Assembly: GCA_900546795.1 (NCBI GenBank) | Contig: UREG01000009.1 | Span: 1-35,805, forward strand | DNA from: an uncultured Veillonellaceae bacterium | GTDB lineage: Bacteria; Bacillota; Negativicutes; Veillonellales; Megasphaeraceae | Direction of reading: 5' to 3' | Length of the DNA stretch: 35,805 nucleotides | In this document: positions 23,588-32,234 of the stretch, piece by piece | How positions within the stretch are numbered: position 1 is the first letter of the stretch | Layout: every line of letters starts with the position of its first letter | Notes under the pieces: generated by a model | Told to the model about the DNA's origin: nothing | The model's database searches: none | What the model saw: only the letters and a program-made list of their open reading frames with translations | Program-made: the position numbers and the translations under genes

Positions 23588-23600
23588 TATATACGCCAAG

Positions 23601-23628
23601 ACTCCGCTTCGAAAGAGGCGGAGTTTTT
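23601..23628 (+). terminator. Intrinsic terminator of the second LysR gene
   Basis: ACTCCGCTTC (23601-23610), GAAA loop, GAGGCGGAGT (23615-ish to 23623) with one G-T pair, then T6. It lies 13 bases after the stop. Confidence 0.82.
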
Positions 23629-23631
23629 TAG

Positions 23632-23661
23632 TTGACAGGTATATTATAATATAGATAGGAT
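23632..23661 (+). promoter_or_regulatory. Candidate promoter of hydE
   Basis: A consensus TTGACA (23632-23637) directly after the terminator; TAGGAT at 23656-23661 gives an 18-base spacer. The TATAAT-like run at 23645-23650 is too close to serve with this -35. Confidence 0.45.
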
Positions 23662-23688
23662 ACGATATAGAGGAGAAAGGACGGTAAT

Positions 23689-24798
23689 ATGGACATAAAA
23701 CAGATATTGGCAAAGGATTCGTGGACGACGGAGGAGCTGGCGTACCTGATCGGCTTGGAAGAGGAAGCGGACTGCCAGGCTCTTTATGAAGCGGCGTATA
23801 AAGTAAAAGAAAAATATATCGGCCGGTTTGCGTATTTCCGCGGTCTGATTGAATTTTCGAATCAATGTATCAAGAACTGCCTGTACTGCGGGATTCGGCG
23901 GGATAATGAAAAAGCGGATCGGTTTTGCATGAGCCGGGAAGATATCCTGCGAATGGCAGCCTGGGCATATGAACATAAATATGGATCGGTAACGCTCCAG
24001 TCTGGGGAACGGTCGGACGAAGCGTTCATTTCTTTTGTAGAAAGCGTGCTGAAAGATATCAAAAAGATTGGCGACGGGAGTCTGGGCATTACGCTTTGCG
24101 TAGGAGAACAGACGGAAGAAACGTACCGCCGTTTTTTTGAGGCCGGGGCGCATCGCTATTTATTGCGGATAGAATCCAGCGATCCGCAGCTGTACCATAC
24201 GATCCATCCCAAGGATGCGCTGCATTCATGGCATACGCGGGTAGACTGCCTGCATCGGCTTCGACGGGCTGGATTTCAGGTTGGTACGGGGATCATGAGC
24301 GGTCTTCCGGGACAAACGCCGCTGCACCTGGCCAAAGATGTGGAATTTTTCAAAGAAATGAATATTGATATGATCGGTATGGGGCCGTATGTTGTACATG
24401 GCGATACGCCGCTGGGGCAGCAGGTGATCCAGGCGGGGCTGGATACGGAAGAAGCCCGCATGAAACGCTTGCGGCTGGGGCTGAATATGATTGCGGTCAC
24501 GAGATTGTATCTAAAAGATGTAAATATTGCGGTGACGACGTCGCTGCAGGCGCTTCATCCCAAAGGGCGGGAATGGGGGCTTTTGGCCGGAGGCAATATT
24601 TTGATGCCCATATTGACGGTGCCGGAACATAAGAAAAAATATTTGCTGTATCAAAATAAGCCCGCTATGGAAGCGACGGAAACGGAAATCAAAGATTTGC
24701 TGGTCGCCGACGTAGAGCGGGCCGGCGATACGGTTGGGTTTGGCCGGTGGGGCGATTCGCCGCATTTTGCCGCGCAGCAGAAGAAAAATAAAGACTGA
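23689..24798 (+). CDS. hydE: [FeFe]-hydrogenase H-cluster radical SAM maturase
   Basis: A 369-residue radical SAM enzyme of the HydE type, which with HydF and HydG builds the active-site cluster of [FeFe]-hydrogenase. The radical SAM cluster motif is Cys60-x3-Cys64-x2-Cys67 (CIKNCLYCG). Other landmarks are VTLQSGERSD, RYLLRIESSDPQLYHTIHP, GIMSGLPGQT, DMIGMGPYVVHGDTPLG and TTSLQALHPKGREWGLLAGG, all typical of HydE rather than biotin synthase or PylB. GGAGAAAGG precedes the ATG. No hydF, hydG or hydrogenase gene is nearby, so the maturation genes are scattered. The flanking terminator and promoter make it a single-gene unit. Confidence 0.88.
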   Translation: MDIKQILAKDSWTTEELAYLIGLEEEADCQALYEAAYKVKEKYIGRFAYFRGLIEFSNQCIKNCLYCGIRRDNEKADRFCMSREDILRMAAWAYEHKYGSVTLQSGERSDEAFISFVESVLKDIKKIGDGSLGITLCVGEQTEETYRRFFEAGAHRYLLRIESSDPQLYHTIHPKDALHSWHTRVDCLHRLRRAGFQVGTGIMSGLPGQTPLHLAKDVEFFKEMNIDMIGMGPYVVHGDTPLGQQVIQAGLDTEEARMKRLRLGLNMIAVTRLYLKDVNIAVTTSLQALHPKGREWGLLAGGNILMPILTVPEHKKKYLLYQNKPAMEATETEIKDLLVADVERAGDTVGFGRWGDSPHFAAQQKKNKD

Positions 24799-24809
24799 TT
24801 GGCTGCAAG

Positions 24810-24843
24810 CCGCTGTGAGGAAATCCTCGCGGCGGTATTTTTT
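24810..24843 (+). terminator. Intrinsic terminator of hydE
   Basis: CCGCTGTGAGG (24810-24820), AAAT loop, CCTCGCGGCGG (24825-24835) with two G-T pairs, then TATTTTTTT. Confidence 0.85.
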
Positions 24844-24961
24844 TGTCATCGATAAAGAAGATGATTGCAATAAAAAAATAATGAATAGAATAAAAAGGAA
24901 TAATCAAAAAGAAAGTAGAATGTATATAGCAGGCAATATACCGATAAGGGAGGGGATTTTT

Positions 24962-27037
24962 ATGAAAGAATATGCAAGCGATAAGATACGAAACGTGGCG
25001 GTCCTGTCTCATGACGGAGCCGGGAAAACCGCCGTAGTAGAAGGGCTGCTCCTGGCCTGCGGAGCCGTAGACGCCGTAGGGATCGGACAGAATAATAAGC
25101 ATATCCTGGATTTTGAGCCGGAAGAAATCAAACGCAATGTTACGATTCAGCTCGGGATCGCGCCGTGCGAATGGAACGGATATAAATTAAACTTCCTGGA
25201 TACACCCGGCTATTCGGAATTTTGCGGTGAAGTACGTTCCGCATTGCGGGCCAGCGACGGCATGCTGCTGGTTGTATCGGCTGAGTCCGGCGTAGAAATG
25301 GATACGATCCGGTCGTGGGATTATGCTGTAGAGCTGCAAATGCCCCGTATGGTATTTATTAACAAGATGGATATGGAAAACGCAGATTTCTTTGGTACGC
25401 TGGAAACGATGCGCCGTCTGTTCGGCAAAGCAATCATGCCGCTGCAGATCCCAATCGGAGAAGGGGCAGAGTTCCGCGGTATCATCGATGTCGCCAAGAT
25501 GTGCGCCTATGAATGGAAAGACGGCGTGTGTCAGGATATTCCCGTCCCGGAAGAATATAAGGAACGGGCGCTGGAGATTCGGGAGCTTTGCGTGGAAGCG
25601 GCTGCCGAAGGCGATGACGAACTGCTTCTGAAATATCTGGACGGTGAAGAATTGGATATCGAAGAGATCCGGCGCGGATTGCGGCAGGGCATGGTCAGCG
25701 GCAAAGTTTGCCCGGTCATGTGCGGCAGCGCGCGGCAGCAGATCGGACTGGATAAAGTGCTGGACCGTATTATCCGGTATATGCCTGATGCGACGAAGCG
25801 GGTCATGACAGCGGAAAACACGCAGACCGGTGAAACGGAAATCGTTCATTATAACCGGCCGTTCTCGGCATTTGTATTTAAGACAATGGTCGATCCGTAT
25901 GCAGGAAAATTGAGTTATGTGCGGATTTTCTCCGGTGAACTAAGCGAAGGGGATAAGCTGTATAATACGACGAAAGAAACAGAAGAAAAAATGGGCAAGA
26001 TGTTTACGCTGATCGGCAAGCAGCAGATTCCTATAACCAAAGCGATTGCCGGGGATATCATCGTAATTCCCAAACTGACTTACGCGCAGACTGGCGATAC
26101 TTTTGCTGATCCGGCGTTCCCGATCCAGTACCGGCAGATCCGATTCCCGCAGCCGCTCCATACGGTAGCGCTGGTGCCGGAAAAGAAAGGCGAAGAAGAA
26201 AAGCTGACCAGCGCGCTGATGAAGATCCATGAAGAAGATCCGACTTGCGTTGTAGAAAAAAGCATAGAAGGACGGCAGCTCCTGCTCCATTGCATGGGCG
26301 ATGTCCATCTGGAACATATTTTAGCGAAAATGGAACGAAAATACGGGGTAAAAGGAAAACTGGAAAAACCGTATATTCCTTATCGTGAAACGATCCGCAG
26401 TATGGCAAAAGCGGAAGGCAAGCATAAAAAACAAAGCGGCGGACACGGCCAGTACGGGCATGTTTGGCTGCAGATTGAACCGCTGCAGGACGGCCGGGAA
26501 TTTGAATTTGTAGACGCTATTTTCGGCGGCGCCGTACCGCGGCAGTATATCCCGGCAGTAGAAAAAGGCGTGCGGGAAACGTTGGAAAAAGGATTGCTGG
26601 CAGGGTATCCGATGATTAACGTCAAAGTAACGCTCCAGGACGGTTCTTATCATTCCGTAGACTCTTCGGAACTGGCGTTTAAAGTAGCGGCGGCACAAGC
26701 GCTCAAGAAAGGGGTACCGTATGCGCAGCCGATTCTGCTGGAACCGGTATATACGGTCAACGTCATTGTGCCGGAAGAATTCATGGGTGATATCATGGGT
26801 GATTTCAGCGGCAAACGGGGCCGGATCCTCGGCATGGATCACGGCAGCGAACGAGAAGGGCTGATCATCATTCATGCCCAGGTTCCATTGGCTGAAATGG
26901 ATGGCTATGTGACGCAGCTCCGGTCGATGACGCAGGGCAGAGGCACGTTTAATATGGAATTTTACGCATATGAAGAAGTACCGAAAAAAATAGCTGAACC
27001 GATTATCGCCGCTCATCAGGACGGCACAGAAGAATAA
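24962..27037 (+). CDS. EF-G-like translational GTPase
   Basis: A 691-residue protein with the five-domain layout of elongation factor G but belonging to the divergent EF-G-like branch common in Firmicutes. The P-loop reads LSHDGAGKTAV (residues 15-25), where canonical EF-G has AHIDAGKTT; the switch I region is RNVTIQ instead of RGITI; G3 is DTPGYSEF and G4 NKMD. Domain IV has SGGHGQYGHVWLQIEP and domain V GRILGMDHG. The start ATG at 24962 follows GGGAGGGG; the open frame goes 76 codons further up into the hydE terminator, which is not coding. Its role may be ribosome rescue, recycling or stress-related translocation; canonical EF-G must be elsewhere. It stands alone with its own terminator. 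Confidence 0.85.
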   Translation: MKEYASDKIRNVAVLSHDGAGKTAVVEGLLLACGAVDAVGIGQNNKHILDFEPEEIKRNVTIQLGIAPCEWNGYKLNFLDTPGYSEFCGEVRSALRASDGMLLVVSAESGVEMDTIRSWDYAVELQMPRMVFINKMDMENADFFGTLETMRRLFGKAIMPLQIPIGEGAEFRGIIDVAKMCAYEWKDGVCQDIPVPEEYKERALEIRELCVEAAAEGDDELLLKYLDGEELDIEEIRRGLRQGMVSGKVCPVMCGSARQQIGLDKVLDRIIRYMPDATKRVMTAENTQTGETEIVHYNRPFSAFVFKTMVDPYAGKLSYVRIFSGELSEGDKLYNTTKETEEKMGKMFTLIGKQQIPITKAIAGDIIVIPKLTYAQTGDTFADPAFPIQYRQIRFPQPLHTVALVPEKKGEEEKLTSALMKIHEEDPTCVVEKSIEGRQLLLHCMGDVHLEHILAKMERKYGVKGKLEKPYIPYRETIRSMAKAEGKHKKQSGGHGQYGHVWLQIEPLQDGREFEFVDAIFGGAVPRQYIPAVEKGVRETLEKGLLAGYPMINVKVTLQDGSYHSVDSSELAFKVAAAQALKKGVPYAQPILLEPVYTVNVIVPEEFMGDIMGDFSGKRGRILGMDHGSEREGLIIIHAQVPLAEMDGYVTQLRSMTQGRGTFNMEFYAYEEVPKKIAEPIIAAHQDGTEE

Positions 27038-27050
27038 CGCCCTCCCTCCT

Positions 27051-27090
27051 AAGCGCTTCGCGGGTTTTGCCTGCGAGGCGCTTTTTTTTG
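27051..27090 (+). terminator. Intrinsic terminator of the EF-G-like gene
   Basis: AAGCGCTTCGCGGG (27051-27064) pairs with CCTGCGAGGCGCTT (27070-27083), with two G-T pairs and a five-base loop, followed by T6. Confidence 0.88.
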
Positions 27091-27124
27091 CGCAATTTTT
27101 CGGTAAATGTTTCGGGAAATAAGC

Positions 27125-27152
27125 AACAAAAAAGCACCTGCTGTACAGGTGC
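27125..27152 (-). terminator. Orphan minus-strand terminator
   Basis: Read on the minus strand: GCACCTG (27152-27146), TACAG loop, CAGGTGC (27140-27134), then TTTTTTTG. It is well formed, yet no minus-strand gene lies to its right within 1.3 kb (the K+ channel gene is on the plus strand). It may end a small RNA or attenuate antisense transcription. Confidence 0.55.
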
Positions 27153-27711
27153 AAATACCGATAGAAAACAAAAAAACACCGACCTAGAATATATACTGAG
27201 GACACGGAAGCATACAAAAAAGGAAGGTGATTTTTTTGTTACATTGGACGCAGCGGCTGTCCTCTATAAAAGATGTGCACAAAAATGGGAGCAGCACAAC
27301 GGTCTTCTGTGACTATAGTCGGACGAAGATACTAGCTGGAGATTTGATGCCGGCTCAAACGTTGATGCGAGACCAAAATTTGAGATGGGAACAAACTCCC
27401 AGAACCAAGTATTCCATCTGAGTTAAGTATATCATATTTTGGGGAAATATAAAAGGGAAATAAATATATAAAAGAAAAAAGTTTCGAACTAAGGAACCAG
27501 CTTCCGGCGGTGCGGGGCGGGAAAAACAGCATCAAGAGGCGATAGTTTGACACAGACAGCTGCGTTTGGCAGCAGGAGCAGTTTTAGAATAAGACGCTGG
27601 ATATAAACTGAATGGAGCAGCGGACATATGGGCTTGGTTCGTCTGCCCAGTGGGAAATGCCGGTTGTCTTGAAGCCGGTGATTGACTTTTTCGATATCTT
27701 GGGGTACGCTG
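27153..27711. other. About 560 bases with no firmly recognised gene
   Basis: The stretch changes composition, from mixed (27153-27420) through AT-rich (27421-27490) to GC-richer. The best small ORF is on the plus strand, TTG at 27236 to TGA at 27421, 61 residues, with AGGAAGG 8 bases upstream and no recognised family. The minus strand could encode an untranslated RNA ending at the orphan terminator (27125-27152). The last 100 bases before the K+ channel hold TTGACT at about 27675 but no clear -10. Confidence 0.4.
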
Positions 27712-28413
27712 ATGAAAACGAAAGAAATGAGTGTGAATATGAAACGAGTAGAATCGCTTCGGCATTTCTATGCCCGATTGTTAATGAAAAACTTACAGTA
27801 TTTTTTAGCGGCCATGTTTGCTTTGGCGTGCATGCCTCTTCTTGCCAGTGCGGCATTTGATGGTTTGGTATGGAAAGATAAGGCGTTTGAGCCGTTTATT
27901 TTACTGGTAATTGTGCTGCTATTGTTATTGGTCATGCTGATTTTTCTCAGCGCCTGTCTATGGGCTTCTTTTAAAAGCCAGGTGGGCGGCAGCAAAAAGC
28001 TGGCGCTTATTTTGATGTCCTATTTGATGATATGGTTTGCTTTTGGAAATTTATATTATTTCTTCAATAATACCGAGAGCTATTTGCAGGCGTATGAACA
28101 GATGCAGCAAAAAAGCGGGGCGGTGGCCGTACAGGCGCTTCGGCCGGATAGTGTGAAAAACTTTCCTGATTTATGGCAGCTGGAGAGCTTGCAGGAAGAA
28201 TTATCTCTGCAGCCGACAAATCGGGGAGAAGGCTATATTAACTGCCTGTACTTCAGCGGCGTTACCTTGCTGACGATTGGATATGGGGATATCGTTCCTA
28301 TTTCTCCGCTGATGAAAATGCTGGTCTTGCTGGAGGCATTTCTGGGGCAGTTTATCAATGTCCTGGCGATTGGAATCTGGCTGTCTGGCATACATACGGA
28401 TAGTTCGGAATAA
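27712..28413 (+). CDS. Potassium channel protein with one pore loop
   Basis: A roughly 233-residue membrane protein. The selectivity filter TIGYGD is at residues 188-193 within YFSGVTLLTIGYGDIVP, preceded by three hydrophobic segments (about 30-50, 60-85 and 98-118) and followed by one (MLVLLEAFLGQFINVLAIGIW). A polar stretch of about 55 residues separates helix 3 from the pore and is probably extracytoplasmic. There is no RCK/TrkA-N domain, so gating is not by a cytoplasmic nucleotide ring within this chain. The start is uncertain: ATGs at 27712, 27727, 27739 and 27784 are all in frame; 27712 has GGGG about 8 bases upstream. It would conduct K+ across the inner membrane. Confidence 0.8.
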   Translation: MKTKEMSVNMKRVESLRHFYARLLMKNLQYFLAAMFALACMPLLASAAFDGLVWKDKAFEPFILLVIVLLLLLVMLIFLSACLWASFKSQVGGSKKLALILMSYLMIWFAFGNLYYFFNNTESYLQAYEQMQQKSGAVAVQALRPDSVKNFPDLWQLESLQEELSLQPTNRGEGYINCLYFSGVTLLTIGYGDIVPISPLMKMLVLLEAFLGQFINVLAIGIWLSGIHTDSSE

Positions 28414-28432
28414 TTTGACTGAATCAATTGTA

Positions 28433-28479
28433 AATACATGAGCCCCGCTTTCTATAATAAAAAGCGGGGCTCATGTATT
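28433..28479 (+). terminator. Bidirectional terminator between convergent genes
   Basis: A perfect 19-bp stem (28433-28451 with 28461-28479) around the core GAGCCCCGCTTT, nine-base loop. It lies between the K+ channel gene and the convergent DUF6485-like gene, 4 bases from the latter's stop. Confidence 0.82.
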
Positions 28480-28483
28480 CGTT

Positions 28484-28705
28484 CTATTTTTCTTCGTTGA
28501 TATGCAGTTGTACGAAACGAGCAAATCCGTGAAATGAATAATCTTCATCAAGAGGCCGGTCGTGAGAAATCTTTTTAAAGAAGCAGGATGGAATTTCATT
28601 GGCATGAAGACATTTTATGATGCATAAATCACAGCCTTTGTTATGATTGACCGGATTACAGGGACAGGCATGATCCGTACAGGTACAAAATTCAGCAGGT
28701 GTCAT
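28484..28705 (-). CDS. Small cysteine-rich protein, DUF6485-like
   Basis: A 73-residue protein with eight Cys arranged as CTCTDHACPCN, then GCDLCIIKC and CFF. The order CP-CN-P-x-NH-x-GC-x2-C followed by EIPSCFFKK resembles the small DUF6485 family of anaerobes as I recall it, probably a metal- or cluster-binding protein. The start at 28705 has AAAGGAA about 8 bases upstream; the open frame extends 13 codons further without support. It is a single gene with convergent neighbour and shared terminator. Function unknown. Confidence 0.65.
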   Translation of the reverse strand: MTPAEFCTCTDHACPCNPVNHNKGCDLCIIKCLHANEIPSCFFKKISHDRPLDEDYSFHGFARFVQLHINEEK

Positions 28706-28754
28706 AAGAACATTTCCTTTACTTTTCTTAAAGAGAATAGACAATGCAGTATAC

Positions 28755-28791
28755 TCAAAATCCCGGACAGATTGTATGCCCGGGATTTTGA
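28755..28791 (-). terminator. Terminator of cstA
   Basis: Perfect 12-bp inverted repeat, TCAAAATCCCGG (28755-28766) with CCGGGATTTTGA (28780-28791), 13-base loop, 15 bases after the cstA stop on the minus strand. The T run lies within the arm. Confidence 0.7.
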
Positions 28792-28806
28792 TGCTTATCT
28801 AAGCGA

Positions 28807-30648
28807 TTATGCGTTTTGAGCGGCTTTAGCAGCCTGGAGACGGCGAAGTTCTTCCTCTTCTTCTTCCGCCTGTGTTTTGTAGTTCTGCGGAACTTCTTTA
28901 GAGAGCTTCATACAGGTTTTAATAGAAGCAACCGTGATAAGAAGTACGATTGCCAGCATGATAGCGCTCAGCGTAAACAAGGTATATTCCTGATGCGGCA
29001 GATAGAGATTGAACATGTTGAGATAATCTGCCCAGAAAATAACGATCATGAGGAATACCCATGGTACGATCGTTACCCATGCATACCGGCCGCGGCCCAT
29101 GCTGTAGATGACTACCGTGGAGATAGCCAGCGTGATGATAGCCAGCAGCTGATTGGATACACCGAAGATCGGCCAGATCGTAGAAAGGTTGCCCTGGAGA
29201 ACGATATAGCCCCAAGCGCCGCAAATCAAAGCGGAACATAGGATAGAACCAGGGAGCCAGTTCTGATCATTGAATTTAGGAATGAAATGACCAAAGAGTT
29301 CCTGGAGCATGTAACGGCCTACACGAGTACCTGCGTCAATGATCGTCATGATAAAGAGCGCTTCAAACATGATGCAGAAATGGTACCAGTAGTTCATGAG
29401 GTGATCCATGCCAGGGATCTTGGAGAAGATATGAGCCATGCCGACTGCCAGAGAAACCGCGCCGCCAGGACGATGTGCGACATCTTCGCCTACCATCTGG
29501 GACAGCATCGGAAGTTCCGTTACCTGCATGCCAAGAGCAGCAAAGGCTTTTTCTGTAGAGTTGATGGCAAAATAGTCTTCCGGAAGCAAGCTGGTAGCAG
29601 CGATAAGTGCCATCAAGCCAACAAACGATTCGGTCAGCATAGCGCCGTAGCCGATCGGCAGGATTTCCCGTTCATTCATGACCATTTTCGGCGTCGTACC
29701 AGTACCGATCATAGCATGGAACCCAGAGATAGCGCCGCAGGCGATCGTGATGAACAAATATGGGAGAACGTGACCGGTGATAACCGGGCCGCCTCCGTTT
29801 ACAAACTGCGTCATAGCCGGCATGTGGATATCCGGAGCTACGACGACGATACCGATGGCAAGTGCGCCGATCGTACCGATTTTCATATATGTGGACAAAT
29901 AATCACGCGGAGCCAGGAGCAGCCATACTGGCAGAGCTGCCGCGAAGAAACCGTAAATAATCAAAGCGTATGCGATGCCGTCCGGGCCATAATCGAACCA
30001 GGAAGCGAAGGAAGATTGTTCTACCATCGGACCGGTAAATACAGCAGCCAAAACCAGAAGAACGCCGATAACGCTGGCTTCCTGGATTTTTCCAGGCCGC
30101 AGATAACGAAGATACAGACCGACGAATACAGCGATAGGAATCGTTGCGGCAATGGTGTACGTGCCCCACGGGCTGTTGTGCAGCGCATTGACAATAACAA
30201 CGGCCATACCTGCCATAGCAAGAATGTTTAAGAATAATACCCCGAAGGTGGTGGCAAGGCCGATGCCGGTCCCCATGTGATGCTTCGCGATTTCTGCAAT
30301 GGATTTGCCGTCAAAGCGGACGGAAGCAAACAGGATGACCATATCATGGACTGCGCCGGCAAGTACAGAACCGAGAAGCAGCCATAAGGTGCCCGGTAAA
30401 TAACCGAACTGTGCCGCGATAACAGGACCTACCAGAGGACCTGCCCCTGCAATAGCGGCAAAATGATGTCCGAAAACGACCCATTTGTTCGTAGGAACAT
30501 AGTCATGGCCGTCTTCAAAGCGGAATGCCGGTGTTACTTTGTATTGATTGAGTGTCAATACTTTAGCGGCGATGAACGCACCGTAAAACCGGTATGCCAA
30601 GGTGAGGAATAAGGCGCCAATGATAACCAAATAAACGCCATTCATCAT
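28807..30648 (-). CDS. cstA: CstA-family carbon starvation protein (pyruvate/peptide transporter)
   Basis: A 613-residue polytopic membrane protein with some 16 hydrophobic helices. Landmarks of the family are VPTNKWVVFGHHFAAIAGAG, LVGPVIAAQFGYLPGTLWLL, GAVHDMVILFASVRFDGKS, GFHAMIGTGTTPKMV and a C-terminal cytoplasmic tail rich in Glu (EEEEELRRLQAAKAAQ). CstA and its relative BtsT move pyruvate or peptides by proton symport. The start at 30648 follows AAAGGGGG; the open frame runs 59 codons further up through AT-rich spacer DNA and is not protein-like. No two-component regulator lies beside it. It is a single-gene unit with a terminator. Confidence 0.9.
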   Translation of the reverse strand: MMNGVYLVIIGALFLTLAYRFYGAFIAAKVLTLNQYKVTPAFRFEDGHDYVPTNKWVVFGHHFAAIAGAGPLVGPVIAAQFGYLPGTLWLLLGSVLAGAVHDMVILFASVRFDGKSIAEIAKHHMGTGIGLATTFGVLFLNILAMAGMAVVIVNALHNSPWGTYTIAATIPIAVFVGLYLRYLRPGKIQEASVIGVLLVLAAVFTGPMVEQSSFASWFDYGPDGIAYALIIYGFFAAALPVWLLLAPRDYLSTYMKIGTIGALAIGIVVVAPDIHMPAMTQFVNGGGPVITGHVLPYLFITIACGAISGFHAMIGTGTTPKMVMNEREILPIGYGAMLTESFVGLMALIAATSLLPEDYFAINSTEKAFAALGMQVTELPMLSQMVGEDVAHRPGGAVSLAVGMAHIFSKIPGMDHLMNYWYHFCIMFEALFIMTIIDAGTRVGRYMLQELFGHFIPKFNDQNWLPGSILCSALICGAWGYIVLQGNLSTIWPIFGVSNQLLAIITLAISTVVIYSMGRGRYAWVTIVPWVFLMIVIFWADYLNMFNLYLPHQEYTLFTLSAIMLAIVLLITVASIKTCMKLSKEVPQNYKTQAEEEEEELRRLQAAKAAQNA

Positions 30649-30986
30649 AATAAAAACCCCCTTTATATTGGATATGCTGTTAGCATAGTAGAGTAAAGTT
30701 AAAAAAAGATTAAAATTTTGTAAAAGAATAAAAAAGTCTGGGCAGATGGATTGAAAATTTTTATGCATTAAAAGCATACAATAAAAAAAGGGATTAGCAT
30801 ACTCTATTAAGAATGCAGTATACATCTAGTTAGATAGAAATAATTTTGCAAACTAGCGATGCGTTTAGGTAATGCATGTGGAAAATTGGTGTGCGAAAAA
30901 ATCATAAGGCAAAAAATCAGTATAGTAAAGTAAAAAAGGTATAATAGAGAAGAATGACCGATAAATAATGAGGAGAAGAGATACAG
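30649..30986. other. AT-rich divergent spacer with inverted repeats and a -10 box
   Basis: No gene is seen. TATGCT-GTT-AGCATA (30673-30687) is a 6-bp inverted repeat just upstream of the cstA ribosome binding site and could be an operator or leader hairpin. A related TATGC...GCATA pair lies at 30772-30788. On the plus strand TATAAT at 30940-30945 is the likely -10 of the thioesterase gene; its -35 is weak. Confidence 0.45.
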
Positions 30987-31496
30987 ATGAGTGGTATGGA
31001 ACGAATGAAAAAGGCAGCGAAAGGCTGTGAGTCGTGCGTGTCAAATTTGATTATGCCGGATAAATTGAATTCTCAGGGACATGCGCATGGCGGAGAATTG
31101 GTAAAATATATGGACAATGCAGCCGGGATTGCGGCGGTGCGGTTTTGCGGAAAAAAAGTAGTTACCGCCCGCATGGATGATATCGAGATACTATCGCCTG
31201 TGGAATTGGGCGCGATATTTACTTGTATTGGAGAAGTTACGTTTGTAGGAAGAACGTCTATCGAGGTGCTGGTAGAAGGGTGGCAGGAAAAAATCCGGGA
31301 AGGCAAAGCGGCGGAAGTGGCGATACGCGGCTATTTTACCATGGTAGCGCTGGAAGATGGACGGCCGTCTGAAGTGCCGGAGCTGCTTTTGCAGACGGAG
31401 GCAGAGTGGCAGCGGTATGAAGAAGGACGGCAGCGATATGAACTGCGCAAAGAGCGCCGGGCGAAGCGGATCTATAAAGAAAGGCCCCTTCTGTAA
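30987..31496 (+). CDS. Hotdog-fold acyl-CoA thioesterase
   Basis: A 169-residue cytoplasmic protein of the YkhA/BACH-type acyl-CoA thioesterases. Characteristic are the segment LNSQGHAHGGELVKYMDNAA (catalytic-region Asn/His and Asp on the central helix), VVTARMDDIEILSPVELG and VGRTSIEVLVEGW, covering one hotdog domain of about 125 residues. The last 35 residues are a charged Arg/Glu/Lys-rich helix beyond the fold. It hydrolyses acyl-CoA to free CoA; chain length preference is unknown. The ATG has GAGGAGAAGAG in front and a TATAAT 42 bases up. Confidence 0.82.
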   Translation: MSGMERMKKAAKGCESCVSNLIMPDKLNSQGHAHGGELVKYMDNAAGIAAVRFCGKKVVTARMDDIEILSPVELGAIFTCIGEVTFVGRTSIEVLVEGWQEKIREGKAAEVAIRGYFTMVALEDGRPSEVPELLLQTEAEWQRYEEGRQRYELRKERRAKRIYKERPLL

Positions 31497-31508
31497 GAAG
31501 AGGCCTTT
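31480..31508 (+). terminator. Hairpin at the end of the thioesterase gene
   Basis: AAAGGCCCCTTC (31480-31491) pairs with GAAGAGGCCTTT (31497-31508) except for one base pair; it overlaps the last codons and stop and sits between convergent genes. The following T tract is short, so efficiency is uncertain. Confidence 0.55.
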
Positions 31509-31514
31509 CATATA

Positions 31515-32234
31515 CTATATAATGGATTTTTGTAAAATTGCGTCCAGCCCGTTTGTCCGGCTGTTTAATACGAGGTGTTCCGGGAAGTCCAGAGAATTCA
31601 GCAGCGCTTGGGCGTGCGACAGATCGCCGACGTCGTACCAGATATGGGCGTCGCTTCCCAGAACGACGGGCACTTGATAGCGTTTGCAGAAAGAAAGCAG
31701 GATGGGCAGCGTCTTTTTTGCGCCTTGGCGGCTGGCGGTAGGGCGCAGAGACGAATTATTGATTTCAAGAGCCGTATGATATTCTTTGGAAGCAAGGACG
31801 AGCCGTTCGTAGTCATATGCATAGCGTTCGTCGTCCGGATGGCCGATGATCTTGACGTGCGGATTTTTCATGGCGTTGATGAGGGCCATCGTATTTTCTT
31901 CGGTTGTTCCCGGCGTGTGGCAGACCGTATGCATGCTGGCAATAACATAGTCCAGATTAGGATACAGCCGATCCGGGATATCTAGTTTGCCGGAGGTGTT
32001 TAAAATGTCGGCTTCCAATCCTTTGAGGATGCGGATGCCGAAGATTTCGCTGCGGACAATGCCGTAGTTCCGAAAGAGGGTATGCGGTGCGCCGGCCGGC
32101 AGCGTATACGGATGGTCGGAAGTGCCCAGCGCCGTCAGGCCGCGGTCGCGGGCGGCTTCTATATTTTCTTTCAGCGTGCTGAATGCGTGGCCGCTGGCAG
32201 CAGTATGCGTGTGCAGGTCAAATAATATTGTCAT
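31515..32234 (-). CDS. PHP-domain phosphatase, YcdX-like
   Basis: A 239-residue metal-dependent phosphoesterase of the PHP family. The metal-binding set is visible in order: DLHTHT (residues 6-11), GTSDHP, GLEADIL, SMHTVC, GHPDD and GSDAH near the C-terminus, the nine-ligand pattern of trinuclear YcdX-type enzymes. Length and order fit YcdX-like phosphatases rather than histidinol phosphatase HisK. Substrate is unknown. AAAGGAT precedes the ATG at 32234. It is a single gene, convergent with the thioesterase and divergent from the cobT pair. Confidence 0.85.
   Translation of the reverse strand: MTILFDLHTHTAASGHAFSTLKENIEAARDRGLTALGTSDHPYTLPAGAPHTLFRNYGIVRSEIFGIRILKGLEADILNTSGKLDIPDRLYPNLDYVIASMHTVCHTPGTTEENTMALINAMKNPHVKIIGHPDDERYAYDYERLVLASKEYHTALEINNSSLRPTASRQGAKKTLPILLSFCKRYQVPVVLGSDAHIWYDVGDLSHAQALLNSLDFPEHLVLNSRTNGLDAILQKSII

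Noticed and set aside
26321..27217. 298-residue minus-strand ORF
   Set aside because: Antisense to the EF-G-like gene and rich in Phe/Arg/His, typical of shadow translation.
29287..30231. 314-residue plus-strand ORF
   Set aside because: Antisense to cstA; cstA has unmistakable family motifs.
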